From NCBI GenBank assembly GCA_016192825.1, contig JACPTK010000008.1:1-32938 (forward strand): a DNA stretch of 32,938 bases. The letters run 5' to 3'. Within the stretch, counting starts at the first letter, position 1; every line of letters begins with the position of its first letter. Positions 7,505 through 15,891 of this stretch are shown piece by piece. The translations under genes and the position numbers were made by a program. The notes under the pieces are model-generated. The model worked only from the letters and a program-made list of their open reading frames with translations, did not search any database and was not told the origin of the DNA. The stretch comes from Betaproteobacteria bacterium (GTDB lineage Bacteria > Pseudomonadota > Gammaproteobacteria > Burkholderiales > SG8-41).

Positions 7505-8683
7505 TCATGGCCTGCTGCGCGCGGATTGGCGCTCGACGAGGTGGCCGTAGTAGCTGCTGCCGAGCAGCAGCGCGGAGCAGGAAACGAACACCGGCGTGAA
7601 GCCGAACGCGGTGCCGATGCCGCCGAAGGCGAGCGGCACCACCAGATGCATGAAGTGGTTGAACATCACGCGCAACCCGGCGCCCTCGGAGGCGCGTCCG
7701 GGCGGCGACAGGCTGTAGATCAGCGACATCGACATCGGCTGCCCGACGCCGCACCCCAGCCCCAGCAGGAACGACGCCAGCGCGAGCAGGTACGGGTCCC
7801 GGAAGAAAGGAAACAGCACGAACACCGCGCCCGCAAAGCCGATGGCGTAGAGCAGGATCCCGAATTCACCCCAGCGCCTGACGAGGCTGGGCAGCGCAAG
7901 CCTGATTGCGAACACGGCAATCGCGAACGTGCTGATGACCATCCCGATCACCGAGGCCGACAGGCCGATCGAGTGGCCGTAGATGGGGAAGTAGAATTGA
8001 TACAGGTCCCACGCGATGGAGATCAGGCCGCTCGCGACGATGGCGTCGCGCAACCTGCCATTCCGCAGCAGCTCGAACGAGCTCGATTTTTTCGGTTCCT
8101 CGCCGGTTCGCACCGCGGCCTTGGGCAGCAGGCCGCCCTTCAGCCACAGCAGCAGTACGGCGGCGGCCACGCAGGACGCGAGCGCCAGGTAGGCCGCCCG
8201 GTAACCAAGGTAGTCGATCGAGAAGCCGGCGATCAGCGGACCGAGAAACGACGCGATCGAGAACCCCACGGCGAGCAGCGAGTAGTTGCGGGCGCGATCC
8301 TCCGGCCCGCCGAGGGCGCCGGTGATGCCCTGGGCCGGAACGAAGAAGAACTGGAACGCGGTGCCCACCGCCAGCGCCATCACGTAGAGCGCCGCGACGC
8401 CGGGAAAAAAGTAAGGCACCAGCAACGCGACCATCACGCCGAGGGTTCCGCCGACCATCGGCACCCGCGGCCCGACCCGGTCCACGAGCTTGCCGACGTA
8501 GAGCGCGATCAGCATCGGGCACAGCGCCCACAACGCCATCATGACGCCGACGGTGAACGGGTCCACCCCGAGATTGAGCGCGTGCAGCGGCAGCGCGACC
8601 TTGGCGCCGCCGAAGCCGGCGTGGACCAGCACGCAGGACAGGACGATCAGGTAAATCGGCATCGCGAAACGGGGCGGCCGCAT
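7505..8683 (-). CDS. MFS transporter, unknown substrate
   Basis: 392 residues with about 12 hydrophobic segments. The loop between the second and third helices carries the MFS signature-like GKLVDRVGPRVP. A charged central loop (GEEPKKSSSFELLRNGRLR) separates the two six-helix halves, and GLGCGVGQPMSMSLIYSLSP lies in the second half. A downstream ATG (MPIYLIVL, seven codons in) is an equally plausible start, because no good ribosome site marks 8683. Style suggests a drug/metabolite efflux MFS, but substrate cannot be read from sequence. It is convergent with the hydrolase and has its own promoter candidate at 8723-8728. Confidence 0.85.
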   Translation of the reverse strand: MRPPRFAMPIYLIVLSCVLVHAGFGGAKVALPLHALNLGVDPFTVGVMMALWALCPMLIALYVGKLVDRVGPRVPMVGGTLGVMVALLVPYFFPGVAALYVMALAVGTAFQFFFVPAQGITGALGGPEDRARNYSLLAVGFSIASFLGPLIAGFSIDYLGYRAAYLALASCVAAAVLLLWLKGGLLPKAAVRTGEEPKKSSSFELLRNGRLRDAIVASGLISIAWDLYQFYFPIYGHSIGLSASVIGMVISTFAIAVFAIRLALPSLVRRWGEFGILLYAIGFAGAVFVLFPFFRDPYLLALASFLLGLGCGVGQPMSMSLIYSLSPPGRASEGAGLRVMFNHFMHLVVPLAFGGIGTAFGFTPVFVSCSALLLGSSYYGHLVERQSARSRP

Positions 8684-8722
8684 CGGCGCCCGCCCCGTTA
8701 ACAGGAAAGTTGGTGAACGTTG

Positions 8723-8728
8723 ATTATA
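8723..8728 (-). promoter_or_regulatory. Consensus -10 box (TATAAT) upstream of the MFS gene
   Basis: On the minus strand TATAAT lies about 40 bp before the MFS start, in an AT-rich patch. No clear -35 is seen. The rest of the 8684-8934 spacer holds no feature I can support. Confidence 0.5.
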
Positions 8729-8934
8729 CTGCGGACGGGCACGAACCTTGCGGATATTCCATTATATGGACGAACAATGCCGCTGGTGAAACGGCAATTT
8801 CTCTATGAAATATGGGCACCGCCCGGCGCCAGCCCGGCCACAGCTTACCGCGAGTCCACAAACTGGCGCTGCGTGCAAAGACGTGATCCGTGTTCCGAAG
8901 GCGTTCGGGAGGCCGGCCTTGAACCGCGTGCGGC

Positions 8935-9915
8935 TCATTGCGGGAGGACCAGATAATGAACGCCGAACCTCAGTTTCGCGTCCGTCCAGCACTCGACCGG
9001 CTCGAACCCGGCGCCGGCGGCAAGCGCCTGGAATTCGGCCACCGAGTACTTGCACGAGTTCTCGGTGTGTATGGTCTCGCCGGCGCGAAACCGGATGACG
9101 CGGCCGCCGATCGTGACGCGCTGCTCCTTCAGGCTCAGGAGGTGCATCTCAATGCGCCCGAGCGGCTCGTTGTAGAACGCCTGGTGGCGGAACGCGCCGA
9201 GATCGAAATCGGCGCCGAGCTCGCGATTGATGCGCGCGAGCAGGTTGAGATTGAACTCGGCCGTGACGCCCTGCCGGTCGTTATAGGCGGCATTCAGGCG
9301 GGCGGCGTCCTTCTTGAGATCCACGCCGATCAGCATCGCGCCGCCCGGGCCGACCAGATCGCGGGCATTGCCGAGAAAGGCGACGGCCTCGTCCGGCGTG
9401 AGATTGCCGATGGTCGAGCCCGGGAAATACACGATGCGCCGCCGCGCCTCGAACCGGTCGATTTCCGGCAGCGCCAGCGGGCGCGAGTAATCCGCGCAGA
9501 ACGCCACCACCGGGAGTCCCGGAAAATCGCTCGCGAATTCGGCCGCCATGCTCCTCAACTGCTCGCGCGCGATGTCGATCGGAACGTAGGCCACGGGCCG
9601 CAGGGCCTCGAGCAGGACGCGGGTCTTGCGCCCGCTGCCGCACCCGTACTCGACCACGGCGCATCCCGGCCCGAGGCGCCGCGCCATCTCGCCGGCCTTT
9701 TCCTGCATCAGCGCGGTCTCGACGCGGGTGAGGTAATACTCCGGCAGCTCGCAGATCGCCTCGAACAGCCGGCTGCCGCGCTCGTCATAGAAATACTTGG
9801 GCGGAAGCGCCTTGCGCGGCTGCGACAGCCCGGCGATCACGTCCTCGAGGAAGCTGCCGGCGGCGGGCAGACGGTCGTGAAATGAAAAGGCGGCGGCGCG
9901 GCCGTCCACGAGCAT
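8935..9915 (-). CDS. egtD: L-histidine N(alpha)-methyltransferase (ergothioneine biosynthesis EgtD)
   Basis: 326 residues from ATG 9915, preceded by GAGGAGG; a GTG at 9978 is less likely. It matches EgtD throughout: PPKYFYDERGSRLFEAI near 39-54, ELPEYYLTRVE, SAM-binding VVEYGCGSGRKT near 88-98, PIDIA, FPGSTIGNLTP (N171), Y211 in AYNDRQG, and THTENS-type pocket residues E285 and S287. In the mycobacterial enzyme the equivalents of these Asn, Tyr, Glu and Ser residues hold the histidine substrate. It trimethylates histidine to hercynine, the first step to ergothioneine. No egtB or other sulphur-insertion gene lies in the window. It is downstream of and codirectional with the PBP7 gene. Confidence 0.9.
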   Translation of the reverse strand: MLVDGRAAAFSFHDRLPAAGSFLEDVIAGLSQPRKALPPKYFYDERGSRLFEAICELPEYYLTRVETALMQEKAGEMARRLGPGCAVVEYGCGSGRKTRVLLEALRPVAYVPIDIAREQLRSMAAEFASDFPGLPVVAFCADYSRPLALPEIDRFEARRRIVYFPGSTIGNLTPDEAVAFLGNARDLVGPGGAMLIGVDLKKDAARLNAAYNDRQGVTAEFNLNLLARINRELGADFDLGAFRHQAFYNEPLGRIEMHLLSLKEQRVTIGGRVIRFRAGETIHTENSCKYSVAEFQALAAGAGFEPVECWTDAKLRFGVHYLVLPQ

Positions 9916-9988
9916 GGGCCTCCTCGAACACGCGCCGGTGACCGGCGCCGGATTGTTATTCGCGGCCCGCGGGACCACGGGCGCGCGC

Positions 9989-10867
9989 TCAGCCCGCGGG
10001 CTGGCGCGAGAAGTTACTTTCGAGCCACTTCTTGATGCGGTTGGCGTCGCCGATGCGCGTGAGCTTGCCCCACGAGTCGAGCAGCACGATGATCACCGGC
10101 GTCGCCGCGATCTTCGCCTGCAGCACCAGGCAGCGCCCGGCTTCGCTGATGTAGCCGGTCTTCGACAGCCCGATCTCCCAGCCCGCGTTGTTGACCAGCC
10201 GGTTGGAGTTCGAATACTGCAGCCGCTGGCCATTGCCAAGCTCGACGGTATAGGTGGAATCGGTGGTGTCCCTGCGTATCACCGGGTGCTGGTAGGCGGC
10301 GGCCACCAGCCGCGCGAGGTCCTGGGCGGTGGAGACGTTATCGCGCGAGAGCCCGGTGCCGTCCACGAAGCGGGTGCGCCACATGCCGAGCGCGATCGTC
10401 TTCTGGTTCATCGCCGCGACGAAGGCCGGCGCGCCGCCGGGATAGGCGCGGGCGAGCGCCGCGGCCGCGCGGTTCTCGGAGGCCATCAGGGCGAGCTTGA
10501 GCAAATCGCCGCGAGCAAGCACGCTGCCGACCTTCAGGCGCGAGCGCGTATGTTTCAGGCCGTCTTTGTCCTCCGCGCTGATGGCGACGGGCTCATCGAG
10601 GGGCAGGCCCGAATCCAGCACGACCAGTGCCGTCATGAGCTTGGTGATGGAGGCGATCGGAACGACCGTCTCCTCGTTCTTGGCGTAGAGCACGCGCTGC
10701 CCGCTCTGGTCCATCACCAGGGCGGCAGCGGACTTCAGGTTGAGGACGCCGGTCTTGGCCGCAACGACCGCACCGTGCGCCTGAGAACGCGCCTCGACGG
10801 CATGCATCAGCGCCAAGCCGATGCCGATGGCAAACAACAGTGGTTTCAGACCCTCCTCCTCCCCCAC
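9989..10867 (-). CDS. pbpG: D-alanyl-D-alanine endopeptidase (penicillin-binding protein 7 type)
   Basis: 292 residues if the GTG at 10867 is used. The three serine-peptidase motifs are present: S73-x-x-K76 in ASITKLMTA, SEN at 130-132, and KTG near 236 in IGLSKTGYISEAG. A hydrophobic N-terminal segment (LLFAIGIGLALMHAVEA) is a signal peptide. The start is uncertain: a GGAGGAGGAGGG purine run lies inside codons 2-5, which would suit a slightly later non-ATG start. Family role: cleaves meso-DAP-D-Ala cross-links in periplasmic murein. It has no SH3 or C-terminal anchor domain. A strong terminator for an upstream minus-strand transcript lies about 125 bp before the start. Confidence 0.88.
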   Translation of the reverse strand: MGEEEGLKPLLFAIGIGLALMHAVEARSQAHGAVVAAKTGVLNLKSAAALVMDQSGQRVLYAKNEETVVPIASITKLMTALVVLDSGLPLDEPVAISAEDKDGLKHTRSRLKVGSVLARGDLLKLALMASENRAAAALARAYPGGAPAFVAAMNQKTIALGMWRTRFVDGTGLSRDNVSTAQDLARLVAAAYQHPVIRRDTTDSTYTVELGNGQRLQYSNSNRLVNNAGWEIGLSKTGYISEAGRCLVLQAKIAATPVIIVLLDSWGKLTRIGDANRIKKWLESNFSRQPAG

Positions 10868-10992
10868 AAGAGCCCCGGGGCGCGATACGCCCGCGCCGAA
10901 TGGGCAAATCAGCCGCTAAAATACAGGGTTAGGACGAACTTTTCAACCGCCTATTGAACTGAAGCCGAATGGCAGCCGCGTGGCGGACGGCC

Positions 10993-11035
10993 AAAAAAAA
11001 CTCCGCCCGGGACAGTGTGGGTTGTCCCGGCGGAG
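10993..11035 (-). terminator. Strong intrinsic terminator on the minus strand
   Basis: Bases 11023-11035 pair with 11001-11014 (GCGGAG...TGTCCC, one bulged base) around an 8-base loop. On the minus strand the stem is followed by eight T (10993-11000). There is no annotated minus-strand gene ending here: the nearest upstream sequence on that strand is gene-free to beyond 11500. It may therefore end a small RNA or act as an attenuator in the leader of the PBP7 gene 126 bp downstream. Confidence 0.8.
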
Positions 11036-11182
11036 CTTAAAGAGGCCATACAACCATCCGCTCAGCACAGATAATTGCAACTGCCAGGCCTCCGAGGAGG
11101 AAAGTCGGAGCAAACTGCGGGGGCGTTTCAGCCGAGCATCCCGCGTAATGGATGCAGCCTAAACCGACCCCCTTACGCCAAA

Positions 11183-11225
11183 CTTACAGTCCAAATTTAA
11201 TTTGTAAGAATGTGAACCCGTTCAC
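11183..11225. promoter_or_regulatory. Two palindromes in an AT-rich patch
   Basis: CTTACA (11183-11188) and TGTAAG (11203-11208) flank an AT-rich core with AAATTTAATTT. GTGAAC-CC-GTTCAC (11212-11225) follows directly. This is the most AT-rich part of the 10868-11551 gap and looks like an operator/promoter region for the possible minus-strand small transcript. No regulator can be assigned. Confidence 0.4.
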
Positions 11226-11283
11226 GTTTGTCCTGCCCGCCTGTCCATAGGTATCGAGCGTCCTGAGGATGCTTCACAACGCT

Positions 11284-11371
11284 CGACCCCTCACCCCTTC
11301 CCCCTCCCCAAGCGGAGAGGGGGAAGGGTCGGCGGTAAATGGGTTGTCAACCATTTACCGAATGCTCAAAA
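11284..11371 (+). repeat. Composite palindromic repeat, copy A
   Basis: It starts with CGACCCCTCACCCCTTCCC. A 12-bp perfect stem follows (11295-11306 with 11316-11327), then the palindrome at 11333-11360 (GGTAAATGG...CCATTTACC) and GCTCAA. The same order of elements recurs at 27907-28074. The remaining gap to 11551 holds a GGCCGG/CCGGCC hairpin near 11375-11390 and nothing coding that I can support. Confidence 0.8.
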
Positions 11372-11524
11372 GGGCCGGAATCCGGCCGGGAATGACGGTG
11401 GCCGAGGCACGCGGGAGGCGGCCATCAGCGGCGGTGAACCGGGGACGGCGAATGACCCGAAGCCCGGCTGCCCGGCTCGCATGGACATCGGACGCAATCC
11501 GCTGCGATAAACTATCTTGATTTG

Positions 11525-11541
11525 CCGGGCCCTGCGCCCGG
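11525..11541 (+). repeat. Hairpin just upstream of the response-regulator start
   Basis: CCGGGC and GCCCGG around CCTGC, ending 10 bases before ATG 11552. The flanking TTTGCCGGGCC also occurs in the hairpin at 19685-19716. It occupies the ribosome-binding region, so it could affect translation. Confidence 0.5.
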
Positions 11542-11551
11542 GGCGATTCTG

Positions 11552-12232
11552 ATGCGCATCCTCATTGTTGAAGACGATCCGGTACTGGCCGACGGCCTGA
11601 CCCGCTCCCTGCGCGCGGCCGACTACGCGGTGGACTGCGTCACCGATGGAAGCGAAGCCGACCATGCGCTGACTACCCAGAACTGCGACCTCGTGATCCT
11701 CGACCTCGCCCTGCCCCGGATGGACGGCTTCGAGGTCCTGCGCCGGCTGCGCCGTCGCGGCTCGCGCATACCGGTGCTGATGCTCACCGCCCGCGACGCC
11801 CTCGAAGACCGCGTCAAGGGTCTCGACCTCGGCGCCGACGACTATCTCACCAAGCCGTTCGACCTGCCCGAGCTCGAGGCGCGCGTGCGGGCGCTCATCC
11901 GGCGCGGACAGTCGGGCGGGGGGTCCGTGATCGCGCACGGCGCGCTGACGCTCGACACGGCGGGCCGGCGCGCCACGCTGAACGGCGAGCCGCTCGAGCT
12001 ATCGGCCCGGGAGATCGGCGTGCTGGAAGTGCTGATGCTGCGCAGCGGTCGGGTCGTGAACAAGGAGCAGCTTGCCGAGCAGCTCTACGGCTGGGACGAG
12101 GAGGTCGGCCCCAACGCGATCGAGGTTTACGTGCACCGGCTGCGGAAGAAACTGGAGCCCGCGGGCGTCGCCATCCGCACCATTCGCGGGCTCGGCTATC
12201 TGCTGGAAAAACCAGGTCATGCCCAGGAGTAG
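11552..12232 (+). CDS. OmpR/PhoB-family response regulator (TctD/QseB-like)
   Basis: 226 residues from ATG 11552. The receiver domain (1-115) has the acidic pair ED at 7-8, phospho-acceptor D51 (VILDLALPRMDG), T79 and K101 (LTKPFD). A winged-helix DNA-binding domain (about 130-220) ends with NAIEVYVHRLRKKLE and IRTIRGLGYLLE. The kinase gene starts 14 bp before this gene ends, so the pair is translationally coupled. The style is nearest TctD/QseB regulators. The signal is unknown; tct-type transport genes are not adjacent, although a Bug receptor lies 18 kb away. Confidence 0.93.
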   Translation: MRILIVEDDPVLADGLTRSLRAADYAVDCVTDGSEADHALTTQNCDLVILDLALPRMDGFEVLRRLRRRGSRIPVLMLTARDALEDRVKGLDLGADDYLTKPFDLPELEARVRALIRRGQSGGGSVIAHGALTLDTAGRRATLNGEPLELSAREIGVLEVLMLRSGRVVNKEQLAEQLYGWDEEVGPNAIEVYVHRLRKKLEPAGVAIRTIRGLGYLLEKPGHAQE

Positions 12233-13613
12233 GACGCTGCGGCGCCAGCTGATGGCCTGGCTCGCGGGGCCGTTGCTCATCCTGTGGTCGGTAAGCACGG
12301 TCATCGACTACGACATCGCGAAGCGCTTCGTCAATTTCGCCTACGACCGCGCGCTGCTCGAGGCCGCGCAGGACATCGGCCGCCAGATCAAGGTCATCAA
12401 CGACCAGGTCTACGTGGACCTTCCGGAAATCGCCCTGCAGATGCTGCGGACGCACGAGTCGGGGCGGCTGTACTACCTCGTCACGGGGCCTGGCCAGGAA
12501 TACATCAGCGGTGAGCCCGACCTGCCACGGCCGCCGGACGAGTCTGCCGACGAGGTCCCCGACCGCGTGCAATATTACGACGACGGGTTTCGCGGCCGCG
12601 TGATCCGCGCCGTGGCGTTGCGGGTGCCGATCCAGCCCGGCTCGGGCAGGGGGGCGGTGCTGATCCAGGTCGCCGAGCGCGTCACGGTGCGCGACGAATT
12701 CGCGCGCCAGATCATCCTGCGCATGATGCTGCCCCAGGGGCTCCTGATCCTGCTCGCCGGGCTCGCGGTGTGGCACGGCGTGGGGCGCGGGCTCGCTCCG
12801 CTCGCGTCGCTGCGCCGCGAAATCGAGAACCGCTCGCTTCGGGACCTGTCCGCCCTGCCCGAGGAACAGGCGCCGCGGGAAGTGCAGCCGTTGATCCGGG
12901 CGATGAACGATCTGCTCAAGCGCCTCGCCGCCGCGGTCGCGGCCCAGCAGCGGTTCATCGCCGATGCCGCCCACCAGTTGCGAACGCCGGTGGCGGGCAT
13001 CAAGACGCAGACGGAGCTCGCGCTGCGCCACTCGCAACTGGGCGAGGCGCAGGCCACGCTCAGGCACCTGCACGCCGCCTCGGAGCAGATCACGCGCATC
13101 GTCAACCAGATGCTTTCGCTCGCCCGCGCCGAGCCCGGCGCCGGGCAGCACTGGCAGCCGCAGCCCCTCGACCTGGTAACCCTCGTTCGCGAGTCCACCA
13201 CCGAGTGGGTGCCGCGCGCGCTGGAGCGCAGGATCGATCTCGGCTTCGAGAGCGCGCTCGCGAGCGCGCGCATCGAAGGCGAGCCCTTCATGCTGCGGGA
13301 AATGCTCAACAACCTGCTCGACAACGCGGTGCGTTACACGCCGCCGGGCGGTCAGGTGACGGTTCGCGTCATGCCGGAGTCGCACGGGTTCGCGGTGAGC
13401 GTCGAAGACAATGGCCCGGGGATACCGGCGGCCGAGCGCGAGCGGGTGTTCGAGCGGTTTTACCGGATTCTCGGCAGCGGGGCCGACGGCTGCGGGCTGG
13501 GCCTTGCGATCGTGCGGGAGATCGCGCTCGCGCACGGCGCGGAGGTGAGTCTCGACAGCGGCGCCGGCGGTTCCGGCAACGTGGCGCGCGTCGTCTTTCG
13601 CCGCGCCGCCTGA
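12219..13613 (+). CDS. Sensor histidine kinase (TctE/QseC-like)
   Basis: 464 residues from ATG 12219, overlapping the regulator by 14 bp. A transmembrane helix lies at about 12-30 (WLAGPLLILWSVSTVIDY), followed by a ~130-residue periplasmic sensor domain resembling the two-component sensor N-terminal (2CSK_N) domain of TctE. A second helix is near 168-190 (MMLPQGLLILLAGLAVW), then a HAMP-like linker. The H-box is AAHQLRTPVAGIKTQ (H near 250), the N-box NNLLDNAVRYTPPGG near 363, with DNGPGIP and GCGLGLAIV boxes. All ATP-binding boxes look intact. It faces the ABC exporter gene. Confidence 0.93.
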   Translation: MPRSRTLRRQLMAWLAGPLLILWSVSTVIDYDIAKRFVNFAYDRALLEAAQDIGRQIKVINDQVYVDLPEIALQMLRTHESGRLYYLVTGPGQEYISGEPDLPRPPDESADEVPDRVQYYDDGFRGRVIRAVALRVPIQPGSGRGAVLIQVAERVTVRDEFARQIILRMMLPQGLLILLAGLAVWHGVGRGLAPLASLRREIENRSLRDLSALPEEQAPREVQPLIRAMNDLLKRLAAAVAAQQRFIADAAHQLRTPVAGIKTQTELALRHSQLGEAQATLRHLHAASEQITRIVNQMLSLARAEPGAGQHWQPQPLDLVTLVRESTTEWVPRALERRIDLGFESALASARIEGEPFMLREMLNNLLDNAVRYTPPGGQVTVRVMPESHGFAVSVEDNGPGIPAAERERVFERFYRILGSGADGCGLGLAIVREIALAHGAEVSLDSGAGGSGNVARVVFRRAA

Positions 13614-13690
13614 AAGACGGGAGATCGGGAGGTCGTGAGAGGGAGGTTTGCCCCCTCTCCCGCACTCACGCTCTCGCGCCCTCACGGATT
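13613..13690 (+). repeat. Inverted G/A-rich repeat between convergent genes
   Basis: GAAAGACGGGAGATCGGGA... at 13613 and a stem GAGAGGG / CCCTCTC around 13637-13660 separate the kinase stop and the ABC gene stop. The CACTCACG part overlaps the ABC gene stop codon (13666-13668). The stem could act as a two-way terminator. A matching copy lies on the other strand at 15577-15613. Confidence 0.6.
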
Positions 13691-15510
13691 GCGTTTTTCT
13701 CTCGCTCGGCTTCTTCCTGCTGCTGCAGCGTCCACATCTGGGCGTAGGCCCCGCCGCGATCGAGGAGCTCCCGGTGCGTGCCGCGCTCGACGATGCGGCC
13801 GCGGTCCATGACCAGGATCTGGTCCGCGTCCATCACGGTGGAGAGCCGGTGGGCGATGACGAGCGTGGTGTGCCCGCGCGCGATGCGGTTGAGCTCGGCC
13901 TGGATCGACTTCTCCGAGCGGGAGTCGAGCGCGGAGGTCGCCTCGTCGAAGATCAGGATGCGCGGGTTCTTGAGGATGGCGCGGGCGATCGCCACGCGCT
14001 GCTTCTCGCCGCCCGAGAGCTTGAGCCCGCGCTCGCCGACCGTCGCCTCGTAGCGCTCCGGCAGGCTTTCGATCAAGTCGTGAATGTGCGCCGCCTGCGC
14101 CGCGGCGATCACCTCCCCGCGCGGCGCATCGGGCCGGCCGTACTGGATGTTGTAATAGATGGTGTCGTTGAACAGCACCGTGTCCTGCGGCACGATGCCG
14201 ATCGCCGCGCGCAGGCTCGATTGCGTCGCGTCGCGGATGTCCACGCCGTTGATGGCAATCAAGCCGGTATTGACGTCGTAGAAGCGGTAGAGCAGCCGGG
14301 CCAGCGTGGACTTGCCCGAGCCGCTCGCGCCCACCACCGCCACCTTGGCCCCGGTCGGCACGTCGAACGACACCTCGTGCAGGATCTGCCGCTTCCCGTC
14401 GTAGCTGAAGCCGACGCGGTCGAAGCGGATCATCGCGCCGCCCTCCGGCAGCGGCGCGGCGCCCGGCCGGTCCTCGACCTCGCGGTTCTCGTCGAGCAGG
14501 CGGAACATGCGGTCCATGTCGATCCGCGCCTGCTTGATCTCGCGGTACACCATGCCGAGGAAATTGAGCGGGATGTAGAGCTGGATCAGCAGCCCGTTGA
14601 TCAGCACCAGGTCGCCGAGCGTGAGCGCGCCGGCGGCGACGCCGTCCGCGGCCAGCATCATCAGGACGGTCACCGCGACGGCGATGACGAGGCTCTGCCC
14701 CACGTTGAGCAGGCCGAGCGACGCCTCGCTCTTGACCGCCGCCGCCTCGTAGCTGCGCAGGTTCTCGTCGTAGCGGCGCGCCTCGTATTCCTCGTTGTTG
14801 AAATACTTGACCGTCTCGTAGTTGAGCAGGCTGTCGATGGCGCGCGCATTGGCGCGCGAGTCGAGCTCGTTGGCGCGGCGGCGTATGCCGATGCGCCACT
14901 CGGAAATCGCGAAGGTGTAGGCGAGGTAGCACGCGACGGCGGTGAACGTCACGGCGACGAATCGCCAATCGAACTTGGCGAACAGCACCGCCGCCACCAG
15001 GCCGAATTCCAGGATCACCGGCACGATCGAGAACAGCATGTAGGAGAGCAGCGTGGAGACGCCGTTGGTGCCGCGCTCGATGTCGCGCGACACGCCGCCG
15101 GTCTGGCGCTCGAGATGGAACCTCAGCGACAGGCTGTGCAGATGGCGGAACACCGACAGCGCGAGGCGCCGGATGGCGCGCTGGGTCACCGGGACGAACA
15201 CGACGTCGCGCAGCTCCGCGAACAGGGTCGTGGACAGGCGCAACAGGCCGTAGGCGGCGAGCAGCGCGAACGGCACGGCTACCGCGGCGCGCGTCGGGTC
15301 GAGGCCGTCGACCACCTCCTTGAGCACCAGTGGCACGCCCACGTTGGCGAGCTTGGCGGCGACCAGGCAGGTGAGTGCGAGGGCGACGCGCCAGCGGTAT
15401 TCCCACAAGTAGGGCAGCAGCATCGCAACGATCCGCCATTCACGGCGCCGCGGCGCGGCCGCAGCCGGCGATGCGAGGGGAGCGGACAACGCGTGGTGTT
15501 GTGTACTCAT
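13666..15510 (-). CDS. Atm1/HMT1-type ABC exporter (fused permease-ATPase)
   Basis: 614 residues from ATG 15510 (MSTQHH); a longer start at 15585 would translate repeat DNA. The N-terminal half has about six transmembrane helices and the Atm1-specific run LLNYETVKYFNNEEYEARRY. The ATPase half has Walker A GASGSGKST near 391, LSGGEKQR near 492, Walker B ILIFDEATSALD near 512 and the H-loop IAHRLS. Homologues export glutathione-linked persulphide or metal-glutathione adducts and are tied to Fe-S assembly or metal tolerance. The gene is monocistronic here and flanked on both sides by inverted copies of a G/A-rich repeat. Confidence 0.92.
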   Translation of the reverse strand: MSTQHHALSAPLASPAAAAPRRREWRIVAMLLPYLWEYRWRVALALTCLVAAKLANVGVPLVLKEVVDGLDPTRAAVAVPFALLAAYGLLRLSTTLFAELRDVVFVPVTQRAIRRLALSVFRHLHSLSLRFHLERQTGGVSRDIERGTNGVSTLLSYMLFSIVPVILEFGLVAAVLFAKFDWRFVAVTFTAVACYLAYTFAISEWRIGIRRRANELDSRANARAIDSLLNYETVKYFNNEEYEARRYDENLRSYEAAAVKSEASLGLLNVGQSLVIAVAVTVLMMLAADGVAAGALTLGDLVLINGLLIQLYIPLNFLGMVYREIKQARIDMDRMFRLLDENREVEDRPGAAPLPEGGAMIRFDRVGFSYDGKRQILHEVSFDVPTGAKVAVVGASGSGKSTLARLLYRFYDVNTGLIAINGVDIRDATQSSLRAAIGIVPQDTVLFNDTIYYNIQYGRPDAPRGEVIAAAQAAHIHDLIESLPERYEATVGERGLKLSGGEKQRVAIARAILKNPRILIFDEATSALDSRSEKSIQAELNRIARGHTTLVIAHRLSTVMDADQILVMDRGRIVERGTHRELLDRGGAYAQMWTLQQQEEAEREKNAIREGARA

Positions 15511-15576
15511 AGTCGGGGAAGCAATCGGATCGTGAGGGCGGGAGAGCGGGAGGGCGAAAGAGCGAAGCACCCCTTT

Positions 15577-15613
15577 CACGATCACCCGATTTCCCGATCT
15601 CCCGGTCTTTCAG
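15577..15613 (-). repeat. Inverted copy of the 13613 G/A-rich repeat
   Basis: Read on the minus strand it is GAAAGACCGGGAGATCGGGA..., nearly matching the start of the repeat at 13613. The rest of the gene-free 15511-15891 stretch has a GA-rich segment (15530-15570), an AT-rich patch near 15785-15810 and a small CCGGC/GCCGG hairpin near 15843-15856. I see no gene in it. Confidence 0.65.
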
Positions 15614-15891
15614 GCAATGATCGTAACATGAGGGCGGGACGGCCTTTTTCGAGGGTTCGCAAAAAAAGGGCGTGGGTTGGACCGCACCCGAAAAACGTAC
15701 CAAGGGAGAAGGATGAAAGCGCGAGGACTTGCGTCCTCCTGCTTACATCAATCGACAAGGCAAGACGGATGCCAGGAAATCTTGTTAATTTAATCAAATG
15801 GTTACTCGTTATGCCGCGCGCGAACCGTGCCCCAATACTGCACACCGGCATGCGCCGGCGTACTAACGTTGACCGCATCACGACTCACGCC

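Noticed and set aside
8777-8956. Plus-strand small ORF starting MPLVKRQFLYEIW
   Set aside because: No ribosome site and no recognisable family; its end is antisense to egtD.
11089-11110. GAGGAAAGTC motif resembling the RNase P RNA P4 region
   Set aside because: Only this 10-mer matches; the conserved partner ACAGNAA segment and the rest of the ~350-nt RNA are missing.
10980-11162. Plus-strand ORF starting MADGQKKLRPGQ
   Set aside because: It crosses the minus-strand terminator stem and has no coding character.
11269-11520. Plus-strand ORF before the response regulator
   Set aside because: It translates the composite repeat and other palindromes; composition is low-complexity.
15582-15881. 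Minus-strand ORF between the ABC exporter and clsB
   Set aside because: Unlike any family I know, includes the G/A-rich repeat, and has codon use unlike neighbours.
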